From contig JADJLP010000001.1 of NCBI GenBank assembly GCA_016710065.1, positions 1,426,001-1,490,000 on the forward strand: DNA of 64,000 nucleotides, in the 5' to 3' direction. A program made the position numbers and the translations under genes. The notes under the pieces are model-generated. The model was not told the origin of the DNA. It ran no database searches and saw only the letters and a program-made list of their open reading frames with translations. Within the stretch, counting starts at the first letter, position 1. The number at the start of each line of letters is the position of its first letter. This document shows, one piece after another, positions 42,119 through 51,378 of the stretch. Origin of the DNA: Candidatus Ideonella esbjergensis. GTDB lineage: Bacteria > Pseudomonadota > Gammaproteobacteria > Burkholderiales > Burkholderiaceae_C.

Positions 42119-42516
42119 GATGTTGTGACAACCCCAAGAGGCTCTCGCCCTCAGAGTTGCGGTTAACCACACTATAGCCATGCGCTTCTGCCTGTCATTA
42201 CAGGCTTCACCCTAATGAAACTCACCTGTAACCGCTTGACAGCTGTACAGGATGCGGTCTGGTATTCGGGTTTGAATGCAATGGTATGCGAAAAAGACAA
42301 CTTTTTGGTTGGAGTAGGGCACTGTCTTGGGCCGGTGTCAGCAGGACTGTGGTGAGCTAATGCGCCAGGATTACCTGAGGATCGGAAGCAATTTGGTGGC
42401 AAAGGCCGGGCTGATATCAGCGTCGGACGGGGGTGAAAGCGGCGATGTTGCAATCGATTGCTAAATGTTGACGAATTCCCGCTGCAGTGCAAAGACTCCA
42501 ACAGCCGGCGGCGGGC
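42119..42516. other. 398-base region upstream of tonB with several palindromes
   Basis: No gene is visible. It contains a minus-strand promoter candidate (42171-42198), CCTGT-CATT-ACAGG (42191-42204), AAAAAG-ACAA-CTTTTT (42291-42306), and the 12-base perfect palindrome GCAATCGATTGC (42450-42461). The stretch is more AT-rich than its surroundings. A Fur box near consensus was not found. The left half is probably the tonB regulatory region; the right half is downstream of the flavoprotein gene. Confidence 0.5.
42171..42198 (-). promoter_or_regulatory. candidate tonB operon promoter
   Basis: On the minus strand ATGACA (42198-42193) and TATAGT (42176-42171) are 16 bases apart. The -35 overlaps one arm of the CCTGT/ACAGG inverted repeat at 42191-42204, where a regulator could bind. 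The predicted leader is about 45 bases. Confidence 0.45.
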
Positions 42517-43809
42517 TCACCGGGTCAACTTGGGCGCGACAGGAGTTACAGAAAGCGGCGATGACGGGGCCATGGCTTGGGCGCAGGCGGCCGCACTGGA
42601 CCAGGCCCATTGAAAGTTATAGCCGCCCAACCAGCCGGTCACGTCCACAACCTCGCCGATGAAGTACAGGCCGGGGCAGAGCTTGCTCTCCAGGGTTTGC
42701 GAGCTGAGGTCGCGGGTGTCGACGCCGCCGGCCATCACTTCGGCCTTGTTCCAGCCCTCGGTACCGCTGGGCGTGAGCATCCAGTCCTGCAGGCTGGCGG
42801 CAAGTTGGCGCAGCGTGGCGTCGGGCACCTGTGGCATGGTTTGGCTGCCGTCGATGGCCAACATCTGCAGCCAGGCTTCAGCCAGGCGCTGGGTCAGCAA
42901 GGCGCCAAGCTCGTTGCCCAGCTGTCGCCGCGAGTTCTGCTTGGCCTGAAGCAACACGGCAACCAGATCAAGCTGGGGTAGCAGGTTGAGGTGGATGGCT
43001 TGGCCGGCGCGCCAGTGGCTGGAGATTTGCAACACCGCAGGGCCGCTGAGGCCTCGATGGGTGAAGAGCAGGTCCTCCAGGAACTCTGCGCGCTGGCCTT
43101 TGCGTGAGCCCTTGCCTTTGCCAGGGGACTCGGTGCTGATGGCCACGGGCATGGCAATGCCGGCCATGGGCACGAATGGCGCCCAGTCGGTCGGCGCAAA
43201 GCTGAGTGGCACCAGGGCTGCGCGCGGCGCCACGATGCGGTGACCCAGGCACTCGGCCAAGCGCAGTCCGAAATCGCTGGCGCCAATCTTGGGCACCGGC
43301 AGCCCGCCCGTGGCGATGACCACGTTGGCGCAGTTCACTTCGCCACGTTCGGTACGAACCGACCAGCCGCAGCCTTCGGCATTCGGGGATACATCGCTGA
43401 CCCTGCAGGGTTGCCAGCGTGTGACCTGGCCGGCCTCGCACTCGGCCACCAGCATGCGAATGATTTGCTCCGCCGAGTCATCGCAAAAAAGCTGCCCCTT
43501 GTGCTTCTCGTGGAAGGCGATGCCGTGGCGCCGCACCAGCGCAATGAAATCGGCTGCGGTGTAGCGCGACAGCGCCGAGCGGCAAAAGTGCGGGTTGTCG
43601 GACAGGAAGTTGGCCGGGCCGGCCTCGCGGTTGGTGAAGTTGCAGCGGCCACCACCAGAGATGCGGATCTTTTCGGCCAGCTTGTTGGCGTGGTCGATTA
43701 GCAGAACCCTGAGGCCGCGCTGCCCCGCCTGGGCGGCGCAAAACAGGCCGGCCGCACCGGCGCCAATGATGGCGACGTCAAAGTGTGCGGTGGGTGCAGT
43801 GCTGCCCAT
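42517..43809 (-). CDS. BaiN/HI0933-family NAD(P)/FAD-dependent oxidoreductase
   Basis: Flavoprotein of 430 residues. It has an N-terminal FAD-binding loop IIGAGAAGLFCA, the family signature KIRISGGGRCNFTN, ATGGLPVPKIGASDFG, and a C-terminal GLYFIGEVVDVTGWLGGYNFQWAWSSA. The gut-bacterial relative BaiN reduces bile acids, but most homologues (YhiN) have no assigned substrate. It is 7 bases downstream of the EVE gene. Confidence 0.88.
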   Translation of the reverse strand: MGSTAPTAHFDVAIIGAGAAGLFCAAQAGQRGLRVLLIDHANKLAEKIRISGGGRCNFTNREAGPANFLSDNPHFCRSALSRYTAADFIALVRRHGIAFHEKHKGQLFCDDSAEQIIRMLVAECEAGQVTRWQPCRVSDVSPNAEGCGWSVRTERGEVNCANVVIATGGLPVPKIGASDFGLRLAECLGHRIVAPRAALVPLSFAPTDWAPFVPMAGIAMPVAISTESPGKGKGSRKGQRAEFLEDLLFTHRGLSGPAVLQISSHWRAGQAIHLNLLPQLDLVAVLLQAKQNSRRQLGNELGALLTQRLAEAWLQMLAIDGSQTMPQVPDATLRQLAASLQDWMLTPSGTEGWNKAEVMAGGVDTRDLSSQTLESKLCPGLYFIGEVVDVTGWLGGYNFQWAWSSAAACAQAMAPSSPLSVTPVAPKLTR

Positions 43810-43816
43810 CAGCCAG

Positions 43817-44320
43817 TCAACGCTTGGCCCGGGGCATGTAGCCGCCCATGTCTAGCAGCGCCAGTACGGACTGCCACTCCTCGGCGCTGACCGGTGTGAT
43901 GGAGAGACGGTTGCCCGCTTGCAGTAAACGCATGTTGGCCAAGGCGGGCGTGGCGCGCATTTGCTTGAGCGTGAGCAAGCGCGTCTTGCGCACCAGCTTC
44001 ACATCCACATTCAGCCAGCGCGGGGCATCAGCTTTGGACTTGGCATCGAAGTAGGGGCTAGCGGCGTCGAACTGCGTGGCATCGGGGTAGGCCGCGCTGG
44101 CCACTTCGGCCAGACCGGCCACACCGGGCTCGGCGCAGGACGAGTGGTAGAACAGCACGCCATCACCCATCCGCATCGCGTCGCGCATGAAGTTGCGGGC
44201 CTGGTAGTTGCGCACGCCCACCCAGGGCAGGGTCTGGCCAGGCGCAGCGGCCAGGTCGTCGATGCTGCACTCGGCGGGCTCGCTTTTCATCAGCCAAAGC
44301 TGGGGCGGGGATGCGGGCAT
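43817..44320 (-). CDS. EVE-domain protein
   Basis: EVE-domain protein of 167 residues (PUA-like fold; relatives bind modified bases in DNA or RNA). It begins with LWLMKSEPAECSIDDL and contains WVGVRNYQARNFMRDAMRMGDGVLFYHSSC, the family core, and ends near MRLLQAGNRLSITPVSAEEW. It lies just downstream of 6S RNA, where many betaproteobacteria carry this gene. Confidence 0.9.
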   Translation of the reverse strand: MPASPPQLWLMKSEPAECSIDDLAAAPGQTLPWVGVRNYQARNFMRDAMRMGDGVLFYHSSCAEPGVAGLAEVASAAYPDATQFDAASPYFDAKSKADAPRWLNVDVKLVRKTRLLTLKQMRATPALANMRLLQAGNRLSITPVSAEEWQSVLALLDMGGYMPRAKR

Positions 44321-44378
44321 GGCCGGGGCCGTGAATGGGTGGGGGAGAGAGAGGAAAGGTGTCCGCCGCGAACCGTGG

Positions 44379-44537
44379 GCCGCATTCCTGAACCCAGGGG
44401 ATTCAGGTGGGCAAGGTCAGCAAGACTTCGGGTTCATCTGACGCGAGACGATCACACCCGTCGAGCAATGTTCCAAGCCCTGGCTCGCGAGAGCATCGGT
44501 TCAAGGAACTATAGAACCCACGCGAATGCGGCGGACG
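44379..44537 (-). ncRNA. ssrS: 6S RNA
   Basis: Regulatory RNA that binds housekeeping RNA polymerase in stationary phase. On the minus strand a closing stem GCCGCATTC (44532-44524) pairs with GAATGCGGC (44387-44379). Between them is a long imperfect duplex with GGGTTCTATAGTTCC and GGAACATTG near the centre, giving the 6S hairpin with a central bubble and about 155-160 nucleotides. A -10-like TAGAAT (44549-44544) sits upstream. Position directly after zapA is the classic ssrS site. Ends are estimates. Confidence 0.8.
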
Positions 44538-44623
44538 ACTGCATTCTAGGCTCGCACCACTCGTTGTGGCTGTTTCCTGACCAGCATTTCCGGGTCTTTT
44601 TGCGCCTTGGCGCCGGTCGCAAA

Positions 44624-44947
44624 TCAGAGCAGGCGGCCATCGTCGCCCAGGGTGGAATCCAGGCGTTCGATCAGCCATTCCAGCATGGCTTCGTCCTCAA
44701 TGTGCTCGTCTGCGCTGGGTGTGTGTTTCGGTCTGGTGGCGGCCGCACCCTTGTCGGCCAGGCGGTAGGCCAGGTTCAGGGCCGCCAGCACGGCCATGCG
44801 CTCGCGTGCCTTGACCTTGCCGGCGTCTCGAATGGCGCTCATCTCCTGGTCCACCGTGGCCACGGCGGCCTGCAACTGCACTTCACCGCCTTCAGGGCAA
44901 CCCAGCAGGTAGCTCTGGCCCAGGATGGTCACTTCCAACTGCTTCAT
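44624..44947 (-). CDS. zapA: cell division protein ZapA
   Basis: FtsZ-ring stabilising protein of 107 residues. It begins MKQLEVTILGQSYLLGCPEGGE, followed by a coiled-coil with VATVDQEMSAIRDAGKVKARERMAVLAALNLAYRL, the ZapA pattern. It overlaps the upstream zapB-like gene by 4 bases and precedes 6S RNA. Confidence 0.93.
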   Translation of the reverse strand: MKQLEVTILGQSYLLGCPEGGEVQLQAAVATVDQEMSAIRDAGKVKARERMAVLAALNLAYRLADKGAAATRPKHTPSADEHIEDEAMLEWLIERLDSTLGDDGRLL

Positions 44948-45168
44948 TCAGTGGCCCCTTCGGATGGATGAGATGCGGGTTCAACGGGAATGCGTTCCAG
45001 CAAGGCGTCGATGCGCGCGCGTGCTGCGGCCAGTCGTGACTTGAGGCTGTCGCGCTCACTCTCGGTGGTGTGCAGTTGCTGTTCCAGCAAGGCATTGGTG
45101 CGCTGCAGTTCTTCGTGGCGCAGCACGAGGCGCTCGATGCGCTCGGCAAGATCCGGCAGTCGGGACAT
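44944..45168 (-). CDS. ZapB-like small coiled-coil protein (TIGR02449 type)
   Basis: Product of 74 residues, almost all coiled coil (LAERIERLVLRHEELQRTNALLEQQL, then SERDSLKSRLAAARARIDALLERI). Proteins of this form precede zapA in many proteobacteria and resemble the division-site protein ZapB. ATG 45168 is chosen because a longer frame adds a Pro/Arg-rich, non-helical extension. The ATGA overlap with zapA indicates coupling. Confidence 0.78.
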   Translation of the reverse strand: MSRLPDLAERIERLVLRHEELQRTNALLEQQLHTTESERDSLKSRLAAARARIDALLERIPVEPASHPSEGATE

Positions 45169-45232
45169 GGGCCGTGGAACCCTTTGTGGAATGGACAGCG
45201 GTGACAGACGAGAAGGCGGCGGGCCTCGCGGC

Positions 45233-46345
45233 TCATTGTAGGCGGGGTGGTGCGGCGCTGGCCTGCGGCGCGGGCGGGCGCATTTGGCGCAGTTCACGCG
45301 CCAGTTCGATCACCGCCATCGCGTAGTAGCTCGACCAGTTGTAGCGCGTCACCACGTAGAAGTTGCGTGTGCCCGCCACGTAGCTTGGGGCCTGAGCGCC
45401 ATTCTGCAATTCCACCAGCGCCAGCGGGCCCTCGTGTGCGCGGGCCTGGTCGTCCAGCACGGCGCCAGCTTCGGTCAATTGCGTGGCGGAGAAGCTGGGC
45501 AGGATGTCGGCGGCCAGCAGCGAGGCGCGGGCCGTGGTCTCCACAGGCGGGGCCACGGGGTAGTGCGTTGGCATGCCGCGCTCCCAACCGAAACGGGCGA
45601 AGTAGTTGGCCACGCTGCCCACCACGTCGGCGCCGCTGTGGTCGAGGTCGATGCGGCCATCGCCATCGAAATCCACCGCGTACTTGCGGATGCTGCCTGG
45701 CATGAACTGCGGCAGGCCGATGGCGCCGGCGAACGAGCCCTTCACGCTCAACGGGTCGCGCTGTTCGGCCGCGCACCAAGCCAGGAAGGCCTGCAATTCG
45801 TCGCGGTAAAAGGGGGTGCGGTCAGAGCGGCCCTTGGGGAAATCGAAGGACAGCGTGGCCAGTGCGTCGATGACGCGGAAGTTGCCGGTGACCTTGCCAT
45901 AAACGCTCTCGACACCGACGATGGCGGTGACGATGTCGGGCGGCACGCCCCAGCGGGCCTCGGCATCGTTCAGCGCCGCCTCATTGGCCTGCCAGAAGCG
46001 CAGGCCGTCTCGCACGCGCAGGGCGTCGATGAAGCGGGCCCGATAGGCCTGCCAGTTCTTGGCTGTGCCTGCGGGTGCTGGCATGACAAGTTTGGCCACG
46101 GCCGGCAGGTAGCGCGCTTGGCTCAGGTGCTGCAGGGCCCAGGCCTCGCTGATGCTTTCTGCTTCGGCCACTTGGTGGGCAAAGCGGGCTACGTCGTCAC
46201 GCCGACCGTACACCACGACGTCGGGGGCGTCGTCGGTCACCACCGTGGCATGGCGCGCAGCACTGGGCTTCTTCGCGATGGCGGGTTGGCCGAGCAGACC
46301 GCCGAGGCAAACCAGGGGCAGGGCGAAGTGGCGCAGTGAGAGCAT
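45233..46345 (-). CDS. mltB: lytic murein transglycosylase B (MltB family)
   Basis: Periplasmic peptidoglycan transglycosylase of 370 residues with signal peptide (about 1-24, ending AIA). The catalytic Glu146 is in VTAIVGVESVYGKVTG. The MltB pattern GAIGLPQFMPGSIRKYAVDFDGDGRIDL and VGSVANYFARFGW is present. The C-terminal NWSSYYAMAVIELA is also conserved. It lacks a lipobox cysteine and so is likely soluble. ATG 46345 lies 28 bases after the tgpA stop. Confidence 0.9.
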   Translation of the reverse strand: MLSLRHFALPLVCLGGLLGQPAIAKKPSAARHATVVTDDAPDVVVYGRRDDVARFAHQVAEAESISEAWALQHLSQARYLPAVAKLVMPAPAGTAKNWQAYRARFIDALRVRDGLRFWQANEAALNDAEARWGVPPDIVTAIVGVESVYGKVTGNFRVIDALATLSFDFPKGRSDRTPFYRDELQAFLAWCAAEQRDPLSVKGSFAGAIGLPQFMPGSIRKYAVDFDGDGRIDLDHSGADVVGSVANYFARFGWERGMPTHYPVAPPVETTARASLLAADILPSFSATQLTEAGAVLDDQARAHEGPLALVELQNGAQAPSYVAGTRNFYVVTRYNWSSYYAMAVIELARELRQMRPPAPQASAAPPRLQ

Positions 46346-46373
46346 GAGAGAAGGGGAAGCAGGGGTTGGTCGA

Positions 46374-48452
46374 TTATCGTGGTGGAACGCGCTGGCGCTG
46401 CAGTTGGGCGCAGTGGCGACGAAACTCGGCCCGCCATTGGCCCCAGGCTTCTCGTGGCTGATGCGTGACGTCCACGTGGGGCCGACCGTAGCGCTGACGC
46501 TCCAGATGCCGCAGCGATGCCGCCACAGCAACGCCCGCAGGGCCAAAGGCCAACTCGACCCGGCGGGCCAGGGCGTCCAGGCCCAAGTGGGGTGCGGCGC
46601 TGATGTCGAGCCTGGCCAGGTCGCGCGCGATGCCCTGCTGCAGCCGCTGCCAGGGCGTCTGGCGGCGGGCGTCCCAGGCCGCCCACAGCGCGCCCGCCAG
46701 CGCGGCCAGTGCCAGCAGGCCGCCCAGGGCTTGGGCCAGCGTGGTGGCATCCGCCGAAGGCAGGCCCAGGTTTTGCAGCAGTTTGAGTTGCTGTTGCCGG
46801 CCATAGCCCAGCACCCATTGGTTCCAGCGGTTGTCCAGGCCTTCGAACCAGGCTCGCAGCTTCAGGCGCATGCCGGGGCTCACGGCGTCGAAGGCGCCGG
46901 CCACCATGCCAGGTGCCGGGCGCAGCGCGCGGCTGCGGTCTATGCGCTCTGGCGCCACGGCGGCGGTGGGGTCGGCCCGCAGCCAGCCGCGGTCGGCCTG
47001 CCAGTACTCGGCCCAGGCATGGGCGTGGCTTTGCCGAACCACCAGGTAGCCGTCCACCATATCGGCGTCGCCACCCTGGTAGCCGGTGACGATGCGCGCC
47101 GGTACGCCCAAGGTGCGCATGACCACCACGTAGCTGGCGGCATAGTGTTCGCAAAAGCCAGCCCGGCGGTCCAGCCAGAACTCGTCCACGCTGTCGCCCA
47201 GGTAGGCTCCCGGTGCGAGCGTGTAGCGGAAACTGCTGCTGCGGATGTGGCGCAGCACCTCAGCCGAAAGCGCACTGGCGCTCGCGCCCAGCACCGCAGG
47301 CCGCGCTTGCAGTGCGCGGGCCCAGGCGCGGGTGCGGGGGTGGGCGTCGGAGGGCAATTGGGTTAGTGCCCATTGCTCGGATGCCGTCAGGTCCAACCCG
47401 CGCTGGGCCTGCGGCCAGGCCTCGGCTTGCAGGCGAACGCGTTCGGCCAGCGGCTGGCGCAGCGTCCATTGCCCGCTGTCGTCAGGGCTGGCGCGCAGGC
47501 CGTTCAGCTCAGGCGTGGTGGTGGGGCGGGTGGGGGTGAGATCCAGCAGAGGCAGCCAGGCGATGCGCAGCGGCTCCAGCGTCATCTCGTAGCGCACCGA
47601 GGGGCCCGACAAGGCCATGAGCGGCGCCGTGCCCTGGGCGGTGCTGCGGGGTGCCGGCAGGGCCTGCCACTGCTGGCCGTCGTAGCGCTGCAGCACAGGG
47701 CCGCGGAAGTACAGCGCCTGCGGTGCCAGCGCGCCGCCCATCACCGTCAGTCGCAGCGCGATGCTGTCGTCCTGGGCCAGCTCGGCGATGTCGCCCAGCT
47801 TGAGGGTGTCCGACAGGCCCGTGCGCGCGGCGTCACTGGGCAGTGACCACAGCGGCGCCAGGCGTGGGAACAGCAGGAACAGCGCGATCATCACCGGCGT
47901 GCCCACCAACGCGGCGCGTGCGGCCAGCGTGCCGGCCTCGCGCAGGCGAGGGAATCCCGCGGGCATGTGGGCCAGCGTGAGGGCTGTGAGCCAGCCCCAC
48001 ACCGAGAGGCCCATGGCCAGCGCAGTGAGCAGCGATTGCGAATAGAGAAAGTTGGTGAGTACCAGGAAGAAACCCAGGAAGAACACCACCAGTGCGTCGC
48101 GCCGGGCGCGCAGCTCCAGCGTCTTGAGTGCCATCAGCAGCACCAGCAGGCTCACGCCGGCCTCCTTGCCCAGCAGAGTGTGCTGGGTGCGCCAGGTGAA
48201 GGCCACACCCACCACCAGCACGACCACGACGGCCAAGCGACCCGGCAGTGGCGTCTGGCGCAGTGCCAGGCGTGCACGCCAGGCCAGCACGGCCGCGCAC
48301 AGCAGGCCGAACCAGGGTGACAGGCGCAGCAGGTGTGGCGCGATGGTCCAGGCGATCAGGGACAGCATGAACAGTGTGTCGCGGGTCTCGCGCGGCCATG
48401 TCGCCATGCGGGTGCGCCATGCGCTGGGCGCGGAGGTGGCGGGCGCGTTCAT
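46374..48452 (-). CDS. TgpA-type membrane transglutaminase (DUF3488/transglutaminase-like)
   Basis: Inner-membrane protein of 692 residues. Six or so N-terminal membrane helices (DUF3488, about 25-200) are followed by a periplasmic transglutaminase-like domain and one C-terminal helix (near 590-610). The catalytic triad is visible as Cys434 in GFCEHYAASY, His in SHAHAWAEYW and Asp in RADPTAAV. In Pseudomonas the related TgpA is essential. ATG 48452 lies 10 bases after the DUF58 stop; MoxR, DUF58 and this gene form one operon. Confidence 0.9.
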   Translation of the reverse strand: MNAPATSAPSAWRTRMATWPRETRDTLFMLSLIAWTIAPHLLRLSPWFGLLCAAVLAWRARLALRQTPLPGRLAVVVVLVVGVAFTWRTQHTLLGKEAGVSLLVLLMALKTLELRARRDALVVFFLGFFLVLTNFLYSQSLLTALAMGLSVWGWLTALTLAHMPAGFPRLREAGTLAARAALVGTPVMIALFLLFPRLAPLWSLPSDAARTGLSDTLKLGDIAELAQDDSIALRLTVMGGALAPQALYFRGPVLQRYDGQQWQALPAPRSTAQGTAPLMALSGPSVRYEMTLEPLRIAWLPLLDLTPTRPTTTPELNGLRASPDDSGQWTLRQPLAERVRLQAEAWPQAQRGLDLTASEQWALTQLPSDAHPRTRAWARALQARPAVLGASASALSAEVLRHIRSSSFRYTLAPGAYLGDSVDEFWLDRRAGFCEHYAASYVVVMRTLGVPARIVTGYQGGDADMVDGYLVVRQSHAHAWAEYWQADRGWLRADPTAAVAPERIDRSRALRPAPGMVAGAFDAVSPGMRLKLRAWFEGLDNRWNQWVLGYGRQQQLKLLQNLGLPSADATTLAQALGGLLALAALAGALWAAWDARRQTPWQRLQQGIARDLARLDISAAPHLGLDALARRVELAFGPAGVAVAASLRHLERQRYGRPHVDVTHQPREAWGQWRAEFRRHCAQLQRQRVPPR

Positions 48453-48462
48453 GCCAGCACCT

Positions 48463-49412
48463 TCAGGCCTGCCACAGCGCCAGGGTTTGCAACGCATGCT
48501 CGCGGTGAGCGTGGCCGCTGTCGGGTGGCAATTCGGTGCCGGGCAGGCGCAGCGCCCAGCGCACGCCCTGGGCCTCGGCCGCCAGCACCCAGGCCGTGAG
48601 GCGCGCCAGGCGCTGCTCCAGCGTTGGCCCAGGGGTAAGCGCCCAGTCCAGCCACAGCTGCTGCCGGGTGGATTCGCGGCTGTCTCGGCTCACCATTTCG
48701 CCACTGTGCGCCACTTTCTTCCACACCACCTGGCGCGGGCCGTCACTGCGGCGCCAGGGGCGCACACCGTCGAACTCGCCAGCAGGCGATTCCCGGCTGT
48801 GCTGCCCCGGGTCGCTCTGGGGTGACGCATGGGGCAGTGGCGGTGCCGGGCTCTCGGGCTGCGGATAGACCCAAACCCTGCCGGCCGGTCGCCACACCGA
48901 CCAAGCACGGAAAAGGCCAAAAGGAAAGCGACTCTCCACTTGCAGTGCCGGCAATGCGTGGTGGCCGCGGTGGGAAAATTCGTGGCTCACCGTCACCACC
49001 GACTGCGCCCGCGCCGCGATCTCGGTCCAGGCGATGGTGGGTTGGACGTGGTCAGGCAACACCGAGAAGCCCAGGCCGTGGCGAGCCGCGCCAGCGTTGG
49101 TGGCCACCACTTCCAGCAGGGCGGCGCCGCCCACATGGCAGGCGGCGGTGGGCCGCAGGTGCAGGGTGAGGCCGCGCAGGCTGCCATGTGTCATGTGCAT
49201 CGACGCCAAGGCGCTGCCAGCCAGCAGAAAGGTCAGTGCATAGCCCAGGTTGAGCTGGTAGTTGATCGAACCCAGCAGCAGGATCAGCAGCGTCACGCCA
49301 AAGGCCAGGCCGGCACGCGTTGGCACGATGTAGATGGTGCGTTGGCCCAGCGTCCACTGGTCCACCGGCTGCAGGCGCGCCAGCCACCAGTCGCGCACGC
49401 GCCGGCCCAGGT

Positions 49413-49416
<4 letters not shown>
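48463..49416 (-). CDS. DUF58 domain protein
   Basis: Membrane protein of 317 residues with two close N-terminal helices (about 33-70) and a periplasmic/cytoplasmic DUF58 region. The conserved FDGVRPWRRSDGPRQVVWKK resembles the family GDxxRxIdW motif. GTG 49416 overlaps the moxR stop. DUF58 proteins accompany MoxR AAA+ ATPases, probably as client or VWA-like partners; no activity is established. Confidence 0.85.
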
Positions 49417-50339
<923 letters not shown>

Positions 50340-50398
50340 GATGAAGGCACGATAGCTCAGTTTCCCGGACGACAACTTGTGGGGCGAGACAGCCCTGC

Positions 50399-51343
50399 AT
50401 GCACAAAATGACCACGGCCTACTTCACTCACCCCGACTGCCGCGCCCACGACATGGGCGCCGGCCACCCCGAATGCCCGCAGCGACTTGACGCCATCGAA
50501 GACCGCCTGCTGGTCACCGGCCTCGACGTGGCGCTCACGCGCATGGACCCACCCCTGGCCGAGCACAGCGACCTGATGCTGGCCCACTCCGAAGGCTATC
50601 TGCTGGAGCTCTGCGAGTTCATGAAGCAGGCCGCCGAAACCGGCGAACACCGCGCGCTCGACCCCGACACCATGGTTTGCCCCGCCACCTGGCAAGCGGC
50701 CCTGCGTGCCGCTGGTGCGGCCGTGGCCGCCACCGATGCGGTGATCGACGGCAAGGCCGAGAACGCCTTTTGCGCCATCCGTCCGCCAGGCCACCATGCC
50801 ACGCGGTCGCAGACCATGGGCTTCTGCTTCTTCAACAACGTGGCCATCGCCGCGCGCCATGCGCTGGATGTGCGCGGCTTGAAGCGCGTGGCCATCATCG
50901 ACTTCGACGTGCACCACGGCAACGGCACCGAAGACATTGTCGCCAACGACGACCGCATCCTGATGGTGAGCTTCTTCCAGGACCAGCTCTACCCTTTCTC
51001 GGGTGGCGTGCCCATGGGCACCAACATGGTCAACCTGCCCATCCCGGCCTACACCCGCGGCGGCGAGATCCGCGAGCTGATCGAAGCCAACTGGATGCCA
51101 CGGCTCGATGAATTCAAGCCCGAGATGATCTTCATCTCCGCCGGCTTCGATGCTCACCGTGAGGATGAGATGGGCCAACTCGGCCTGGTCGAGGCCGACT
51201 ACGAGTGGATCACCCGGCGCCTGGTGGACGTGGCCCAGCGGCACGCCAAGCGCCGCATCGTCTCGTGCCTGGAAGGTGGCTACTCGCTCAGCGCCATGTC
51301 GCGCAGCGTGGCGGCACACCTGCGGGCTTTGGCTGACGTCTAG
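50399..51343 (+). CDS. histone deacetylase-family amidohydrolase
   Basis: Zinc amidohydrolase of 314 residues in the arginase/deacetylase superfamily (AcuC, acetylpolyamine amidohydrolase relatives). Motifs are HPECPQRLDAIEDRL, RPPGHHATRS (active His pair), GFCFFNNVAIAA and the metal site DFDVHHGNGTED, with SAGFDAH for the third ligand. ATG 50399 or 50408. It is divergent from moxR; the substrate is unknown. Confidence 0.9.
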   Translation: MHKMTTAYFTHPDCRAHDMGAGHPECPQRLDAIEDRLLVTGLDVALTRMDPPLAEHSDLMLAHSEGYLLELCEFMKQAAETGEHRALDPDTMVCPATWQAALRAAGAAVAATDAVIDGKAENAFCAIRPPGHHATRSQTMGFCFFNNVAIAARHALDVRGLKRVAIIDFDVHHGNGTEDIVANDDRILMVSFFQDQLYPFSGGVPMGTNMVNLPIPAYTRGGEIRELIEANWMPRLDEFKPEMIFISAGFDAHREDEMGQLGLVEADYEWITRRLVDVAQRHAKRRIVSCLEGGYSLSAMSRSVAAHLRALADV

Positions 51344-51378
51344 GAAGCGGGTAACAGGGCCGGCGTGACAATCACGCC

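Noticed and set aside
42119..42260. Fur box in the tonB promoter
   Set aside because: No stretch resembles the GATAAT-type repeats; only unrelated palindromes occur.
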